64,000 nt of DNA from Microbacterium sp. zg-B185 (lineage in GTDB: Bacteria; Actinomycetota; Actinomycetes; Actinomycetales; Microbacteriaceae), in assembly GCF_030246885.1 (NCBI RefSeq), contig NZ_CP126739.1, forward strand, positions 62,001-126,000, written 5' to 3'. Below, one piece after another: positions 59,633 to 64,000 of the stretch. The notes under the pieces are model-generated. The model had not been told where the DNA came from and did not search any database. It saw nothing but the letters and a program-made list of their open reading frames with translations. The translations under genes and the position numbers were made by a program. Position 1 is the stretch's first letter; the number at the start of each line of letters is the position of its first letter.

Positions 59633-61789
59633 ATGCCCAAGAGCAAAAAGCCGGCCGGCGGACGACCGGCCAAGAACTTCGAGCCGCGCTACGGCGAGAA
59701 GAAGACCCCGTTCCACGAACGTGCCCGCGGCGGCTCGGCCCAGAAGCCGGGCAGCAAGAGCGTGACGCACCGCGGATACCGCGCTGCCGAAGAGGGTGCC
59801 CCGTCAAACGCACCGCGGACCGGCGGTCCCAGGACCGGCGCCGCCAAGTCCGGCGCTCCGAAGACGCGGTGGACGGCGACGCAGCGCGCCGGCCGCGACG
59901 AGGCCCGCGGTGCCCGCGTGCCGTCGCACAGCGACCGTCCTGCGCGCTCGTTCGACGACCGTCCTGCGCGTTCGGGCGATGAGCGTCCGGCTCGTCGCGA
60001 TTACAACAGCGATCGTCCGGCGCGTCCGTACAGCAATGATCGTCCGGCGCGTTCGGGCGATGACCGTCCGGCTCGTCGCGATTACAGCAATGATCGTCCG
60101 GCGCGTTCGGGCGATGACCGTCCGGCTCGTCGCGATTACAGCAATGATCGTCCGGCGCGTTCGGGCGATGACCGTCCGGCTCGTCGCGATTACAGCAATG
60201 ATCGTCCGGCGCGTTCGGGCGATGACCGTCCGGCTCGTCGCGATTACAGCAATGATCGTCCGGCACGTTCGGCCGATGACCGTCCGGCTCGTCGCGATTA
60301 CAGCAGCGATCGTCCGGCTCGTCGCGATTACAGCAGCGATCGTCCGGCGCGTCCGTACGGCAACGATCGTCCGGCGCGTTCCTTCGGCACCGAGCGCCCC
60401 TCGCGTGCGAACGAGGACCGTCCCAAGCGCGAGTACAACGCCGATCGCCCCCGCCGTGATGACCGCGATCGCCGCCCCGCGGCATCCGGCAATCGTGGCG
60501 ACTGGAGTGCGCCCCCGCGCACTGCCGCGCACCAGCAGCACGTCGACGTCGTGCACGAGCGCCTGCAGGCCGAGGCCGTCCAGGCGACCGTCGTCGATGG
60601 TGTGACCTTCGGTTCGCTCGGACTGGGTGAGAACATCGTCCGCACCCTCGCCGATCTCGGTGCCGCCACGCCGTTCGCCATCCAGGCCGCGACGATCCCC
60701 GAGATCCTCGCGGGCCGCGACGTCCTCGCTCGCGGTCGCACCGGCTCGGGCAAGACCATCGCGTTCGGCGCACCGCTCGTCGAGAACGTGCTCAAGAGCG
60801 GCGCCGGCAAGAAGCGCGAGTTCGGTCGCAAGCCGAAGGCGATCATCCTCGCCCCGACGCGCGAGCTCGCCCTGCAGCTGGACCGCACGATCCAGCCGAT
60901 CGCTCGCAGTGTCGGGCTGTTCACCACGCAGATCTACGGTGGCGTGCCCCAGGCCCGCCAGGTCGGTGCACTGAAGAAGGGCGTCGACATCATCATCGGC
61001 ACGCCCGGCCGCATCGAGGACCTCATCACCCAGCGCAAGCTGGATCTCAGTGACGTGATGGTTGCCGTGATCGATGAGGCCGACCACATGTGCGAGCTCG
61101 GGTTCCTCGAGCCGGTGCAGCGCATCCTGCGCGAAACCGCCGACGGCTCCCAGAAGCTGCTGTTCTCCGCGACACTCGACCGCGAGGTCTCCTCGCTGGT
61201 GGACGAGTTCCTCGTCGAGCCGTCCGTCCACGAGGTGGCCGGCGAAGACCAGGCATCCAGCACGATCGAGCACCGCGTGCTCGTCATCGAGCACCGCGAC
61301 AAGGCCGAGATCCTCGACCAGCTCGTCGATCGGGAGGGCAAGACCCTCGTGTTCGCACGCACCCGTGCGTATGCGGAGATGCTGGCCGAGCAGTTCGCCG
61401 ACATCGGCATCCCCGCCGTCTCACTGCACGGCGACCTCAACCAGGCCCGCCGCACGCGCAACCTGGAGCGCCTCACTTCGGGACGGGTCAATGTCTTGGT
61501 CGCCACGGACGTCGCCGCCCGCGGCATCCACGTGGACGACATCGACCTGGTCATCCAGGCCGATGCGCCCGACGAGTACAAGACCTACCTGCACCGCTCC
61601 GGCCGCACCGGCCGCGCGGGCAAGACCGGCCGCGTGGTGACCCTCATCACGCGGCAGCGTCAGCGCAAGATGGCCGAGATGCTCGAGCGCGCCGAGATCG
61701 CCGCGCCGTTCGAGAACGTCCGCCCCGGCGATGACACCATCGAGGAGCTCACCGGTCGCGTGCCGACCGCTGCCGAGCTCACCGCGTAG
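59633..61789 (+). CDS. DEAD-box RNA helicase with long repetitive N-terminal extension
   Basis: 718 residues. Residues 1-300 are a disordered, Arg/Asp-rich region containing the 18-residue repeat DRPARSGDDRPARRDYSN; residues about 315-718 are the helicase core: Q motif (FAIQAATIP), motif I RGRTGSGKT, Ia APTRELALQ, II DEAD, III SAT, V ATDVAARGIHVDD and VI HRSGRTGRAG. The core resembles RhlE-type helicases. AAGGA lies 7 nt before ATG 59633. The charged repeats probably bind RNA or drive condensation, as in other disordered helicase extensions. Likely role in RNA remodelling or cold adaptation. Confidence 0.94.
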   Translation: MPKSKKPAGGRPAKNFEPRYGEKKTPFHERARGGSAQKPGSKSVTHRGYRAAEEGAPSNAPRTGGPRTGAAKSGAPKTRWTATQRAGRDEARGARVPSHSDRPARSFDDRPARSGDERPARRDYNSDRPARPYSNDRPARSGDDRPARRDYSNDRPARSGDDRPARRDYSNDRPARSGDDRPARRDYSNDRPARSGDDRPARRDYSNDRPARSADDRPARRDYSSDRPARRDYSSDRPARPYGNDRPARSFGTERPSRANEDRPKREYNADRPRRDDRDRRPAASGNRGDWSAPPRTAAHQQHVDVVHERLQAEAVQATVVDGVTFGSLGLGENIVRTLADLGAATPFAIQAATIPEILAGRDVLARGRTGSGKTIAFGAPLVENVLKSGAGKKREFGRKPKAIILAPTRELALQLDRTIQPIARSVGLFTTQIYGGVPQARQVGALKKGVDIIIGTPGRIEDLITQRKLDLSDVMVAVIDEADHMCELGFLEPVQRILRETADGSQKLLFSATLDREVSSLVDEFLVEPSVHEVAGEDQASSTIEHRVLVIEHRDKAEILDQLVDREGKTLVFARTRAYAEMLAEQFADIGIPAVSLHGDLNQARRTRNLERLTSGRVNVLVATDVAARGIHVDDIDLVIQADAPDEYKTYLHRSGRTGRAGKTGRVVTLITRQRQRKMAEMLERAEIAAPFENVRPGDDTIEELTGRVPTAAELTA
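60038..60307 (+). repeat. 54-bp tandem repeat, five units
   Basis: Five units of 54 bp begin at 60038, 60092, 60146, 60200 and 60254. The first four are identical at the DNA level as far as I can read, and the fifth has a few changes. Shorter half-units flank the array on both sides (about 59930-60037, 60308-60390). Each encodes DRPARSGDDRPARRDYSN. Confidence 0.95.
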
Positions 61790-61800
61790 CCGCTCCACGT

Positions 61801-61842
61801 CGAAACGCCGGGTCGCCTCTTCGGAGGGGGTCCGGCGTTTCG
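61801..61842 (+). terminator. terminator of the DEAD-box helicase gene
   Basis: Perfect 11-bp stem CGAAACGCCGG / CCGGCGTTTCG (61801-61811, 61832-61842), 12 bp after the stop codon, between convergent genes. Confidence 0.8.
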
Positions 61843-61937
61843 CGCGCCGGACGGTGCTGTTACCGGCCGGGATCGGCTCCGCTGCGGCTCGGCGTGCTCC
61901 CGGTGCCGTGTCCGTTCCACGGACCGTCTGCCGCGGC

Positions 61938-62789
61938 TCAGAAGCCGGCGGCGTCGGGCGGTGCGAACTGGCTCACCACCAGACGTGCGCCCTGCGGGTC
62001 GACGATCACGGCATCCCTGGTCCATTCACCGTCGGTGCGCGACGCGACGGTCGCTCCGAGCCGCTCCGCGGTGCCGGCGGACGCGTCGCGGTCCGCGACG
62101 GTGAAGCGGATCTCCCACGTCGCGCCCGAAGCGTCCGGGTCCACGGTCAGGCCCGCGATCACGTCGGCGAAGCCCGCCGGGGCGAAGGCCTGTCGCTCGC
62201 GGATGCCGGGGTCGATCGTGGATGCGAGGTGATCGCCGTACCCGGGCAGTCTGATCATGCCGGCACCGAAGTCGGCGTCGGCCTGCCACCCGAAGACGTC
62301 GCCGTAGAACGCGAGTGCGGCCTCGGGATCGGGTGTGCGCAGGTCGCTGAAGTTCCACGCGCCGGGGACGTTGACGATCTGCGAACCGGGGTGGGTCCGC
62401 CCCTGCCAGAGACCGAACGCGGCGCCCTGCGGGTCCGCACACAGGGCGCTGCGTCCGTACGGACCGTACCCCGCCGGCGGGACCGCGACCAGTCCGCCTG
62501 CCCGCTCGATCCGCAGGCACGCGTCCACGATGTCGTCACACGCGATGTGGCTGATCCAGGCGGGAGTGGGCCGTCCCGGCGCGGTCGGCCCCAGTCCGCC
62601 GACGTCGAGACCGTCACGCTGAGCGAACAGGTACGGCCGGCCTGCGTCCGGCGAACCCGCAGCGGCGAAGTCCCAGTCGAACAGCGCTCCGTAGAAGGCT
62701 GCCCCCGCCCGCAGGTCCGACTGGGTCGCATCCACCCAGCAGGGGACGCCCGCCGGATATGTGCGGGGCCGCATGCGACGCTCTGCCAT
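61938..62789 (-). CDS. two-domain VOC (glyoxalase-like) protein
   Basis: 283 residues with two VOC domains, near residues 12-130 (GVPCWVDATQSDLRAGAAFYGALFDWDF ... ADPQGAAFGLWQG) and 145-275 (GAWNFSDLRTPDPEAALAFYGDVFGW ... VDPQGARLVVSQFAPP). It resembles actinobacterial hydroxylase/CFP30B-like VOC proteins of unknown reaction. ATG 62789 has AGGAGG 4-5 nt upstream. It starts 23 bp after the stop of the glycosyltransferase gene, so both are probably in one transcript. Confidence 0.87.
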   Translation of the reverse strand: MAERRMRPRTYPAGVPCWVDATQSDLRAGAAFYGALFDWDFAAAGSPDAGRPYLFAQRDGLDVGGLGPTAPGRPTPAWISHIACDDIVDACLRIERAGGLVAVPPAGYGPYGRSALCADPQGAAFGLWQGRTHPGSQIVNVPGAWNFSDLRTPDPEAALAFYGDVFGWQADADFGAGMIRLPGYGDHLASTIDPGIRERQAFAPAGFADVIAGLTVDPDASGATWEIRFTVADRDASAGTAERLGATVASRTDGEWTRDAVIVDPQGARLVVSQFAPPDAAGF

Positions 62790-62812
62790 TGCGTCCTCCT
62801 CGGCTCGAGGCC

Positions 62813-64000
62813 TCACACGAGCGACTCCAGCAGCTCGGCTGCGCGGGGCGCTCCACCGCTCGCCCGCAGCTCCGCCCCGATACGGGCTGCCCCATCCCGG
62901 AACGAGTCATCCGTCGCGACGCGGTCGAACCCCGCAGCCACCTTCGCCGCGGTGGGCGTTCCGGTCTTGAGGTTCACGCCGGCGCCGGCCCACGCCACCC
63001 GCGCAGCTATCTCGGGCTTGTCCAGATCGCCGCCGGCGATCACCAGCGGGATGCCGTGGCTCAGGGCAGCCAGCACGCCGCCCCAGCCGCCGTTGGTGAT
63101 CACGACGTCGGTGCGTGGCAGCAGCTGCGCGTACGGGAGGAACCCGCCGACGCGCGCGTTCGCCGGCACCGGGAACGGCAACTCGTCCCGGCCGGGGACC
63201 CCGGTGGCGACCACGACCAGCACATCACGGTCGGCGAGCGCCTCGAGGGCCGGGCGAAGAAGGTCGGACGGGTCGATGTTCTGGGTGCCCTGCGTCACGT
63301 GCACCACGCGCCGCCCGTCCAGATCACCCCACCACGCGGGCAGTCCCGTGGCGGCGGTGGTCGGTGCCCGCAGCTCGCCGACGAAGTGCACCGACGGCGG
63401 CCGGTCCGTCCGCTCGTAATCCAGCTGAGGCACCCCGCTGGCCACCACCAGCCGGGGTGAGAACACCACTTCGTCGAAAGTGAGCTTCGAGGGCGGCAGC
63501 CCCACCGCCGAGCGCGCCCGCGCGAGCGGCCGGCGCAGCGGGCGCGAGATCAGCGGCACGGCGGCGCGCAGCGCGGCATCCCGTGCCCGGGTCAGCGGGT
63601 TCCGCCCCGGCGCGAGCCCGAGTCCGCTCGGCGGGCCCTGCGCGCCGGCGAGGTTGAGCGGAAGCAGGGCGACCGTGGCCCACGGCCCGCCCGCGTGCTC
63701 GGCGAACAGTGCGGCTCCGACGGACACCTCGTCGCCGGCGATCGCGTCCCATGGTGCGCGCTCCCACTCCGACGTGAGGTCCTCCACCTGGGCGGGCGCA
63801 GTGCGGATGAAGACGTCCTGGACGTTGATGAGCAGCTGTCCGAGGCCCTTCTTGCCGATCAGGCGGGGGAACGTCGCCGACAGGTCGTTCTCATCGAAAT
63901 CCGGCGCGATCTGCCACGGCACGAGGATGGCCCCGGCGTCCTCGACGCGGTGCCGGAATGCGGAGCCGGTGTACAGCCGCACGTCGTGCCCTCGAGCGGC
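62813..64000 (-). CDS. MGT-type glycosyltransferase (N-terminus off window)
   Basis: 396 residues visible, running off the right edge; the first readable residues (AARGHDVRLYTGSAFRHRVE) are the usual region after the N-terminal glycine-rich loop of GT1 enzymes, so about 20 residues are missing. The C-terminal donor-binding half has RRVVHVTQGTQNID, GFLPYAQLLPRTDVVITNGGWGGVLAALSHGIPLVIAGG and AWAGAGVNL, the macrolide-type (MGT) glycosyltransferase signature. It transfers a sugar from a nucleotide donor to a small-molecule acceptor; the acceptor is unknown. Confidence 0.9.
   Translation of the reverse strand, partial: AARGHDVRLYTGSAFRHRVEDAGAILVPWQIAPDFDENDLSATFPRLIGKKGLGQLLINVQDVFIRTAPAQVEDLTSEWERAPWDAIAGDEVSVGAALFAEHAGGPWATVALLPLNLAGAQGPPSGLGLAPGRNPLTRARDAALRAAVPLISRPLRRPLARARSAVGLPPSKLTFDEVVFSPRLVVASGVPQLDYERTDRPPSVHFVGELRAPTTAATGLPAWWGDLDGRRVVHVTQGTQNIDPSDLLRPALEALADRDVLVVVATGVPGRDELPFPVPANARVGGFLPYAQLLPRTDVVITNGGWGGVLAALSHGIPLVIAGGDLDKPEIAARVAWAGAGVNLKTGTPTAAKVAAGFDRVATDDSFRDGAARIGAELRASGGAPRAAELLESLV

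Noticed and set aside
60038..60307. CRISPR-like direct repeats
   Set aside because: Repeats are contiguous without spacers, a multiple of three and in frame within the helicase gene.
59804..61294. Long open frame antisense to the DEAD-box helicase
   Set aside because: It stays open only because the 54-bp repeat has no stops in that frame; its product is a low-complexity echo of the repeat, with the helicase clearly coding on the other strand.

Overview
The window is chromosomal DNA of a high-GC actinobacterium, most likely Microbacteriaceae and close to Microbacterium. The evidence is the very high G+C, frequent GTG starts, PurS/PurQ/PurL purine synthesis, a SufS-SufU pair, a DUF3073 protein, a CebR-type sugar regulon and a corynebacterial-style HtaA/HmuTUV heme locus. 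I saw no rRNA, tRNA, CRISPR array, phage or insertion sequence. Many genes look leaderless, with a -10-like hexamer ending 6-7 nt before the start codon.

Layout. 1-3.5 kb: end of an unknown coiled-coil gene, a 44-aa membrane peptide and purL. 3.5-4.0 kb: a gene-poor gap. 4.0-11.2 kb: a small membrane protein, an ArsR/SRPBCC pair, sufSU, a TerC protein, a membrane protein, an alpha/beta hydrolase and an M20 amidohydrolase. 11.3-11.7 kb: a cluster of palindromic and tandem repeats. 11.7-14.4 kb: a LacI regulator with a GH13 alpha-glucosidase. 14.5-17.2 kb: apt, a frameshifted 2-hydroxyacid dehydrogenase, purQ and purS. 17.2-23.3 kb: a cellobiose-type uptake operon (binding protein, two permeases, GH1 beta-glucosidase, LacI/CebR regulator) with three operator palindromes at its promoter. 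23.3-30.3 kb: a VOC protein, purC, a siderophore-interacting protein, a stop-interrupted L-2-hydroxyglutarate oxidase gene, an alpha/beta-hydrolase remnant, purD and two small genes.

30.4-36.5 kb: an iron-regulated heme uptake locus (HtaA protein, HmuT, HmuU, HmuV, large two-domain HtaA protein) with two DtxR/IdeR-like boxes and a strong terminator. 36.6-42.7 kb: a small membrane protein, a hypothetical, purM, purF, an MFS permease, DUF3073 and a universal stress protein. 42.7-45.2 kb: an autoregulated PadR/DUF4097 pair and a TipA-like MerR regulator. 45.2-51.5 kb: a second sugar locus (ROK regulator, binding protein, two permeases, GH13 alpha-glucosidase). 51.7-64 kb: small proteins, topoisomerase IB, a large RND exporter, two paralogous membrane proteins, a DEAD-box helicase with a long structured leader and a perfect 54-bp protein repeat, a VOC protein and a glycosyltransferase cut by the window edge.

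How the genes work together. Seven de novo purine genes (purL, Q, S, C, D, M, F) plus the salvage gene apt lie on both strands with catabolic and metal-uptake modules between them. Neither sugar ABC locus encodes an ATPase, so a shared MsiK-type ATPase elsewhere is expected. Two genes carry lesions (frameshift, internal stop) and a third looks like a truncated remnant; these could be real decay or sequence errors.
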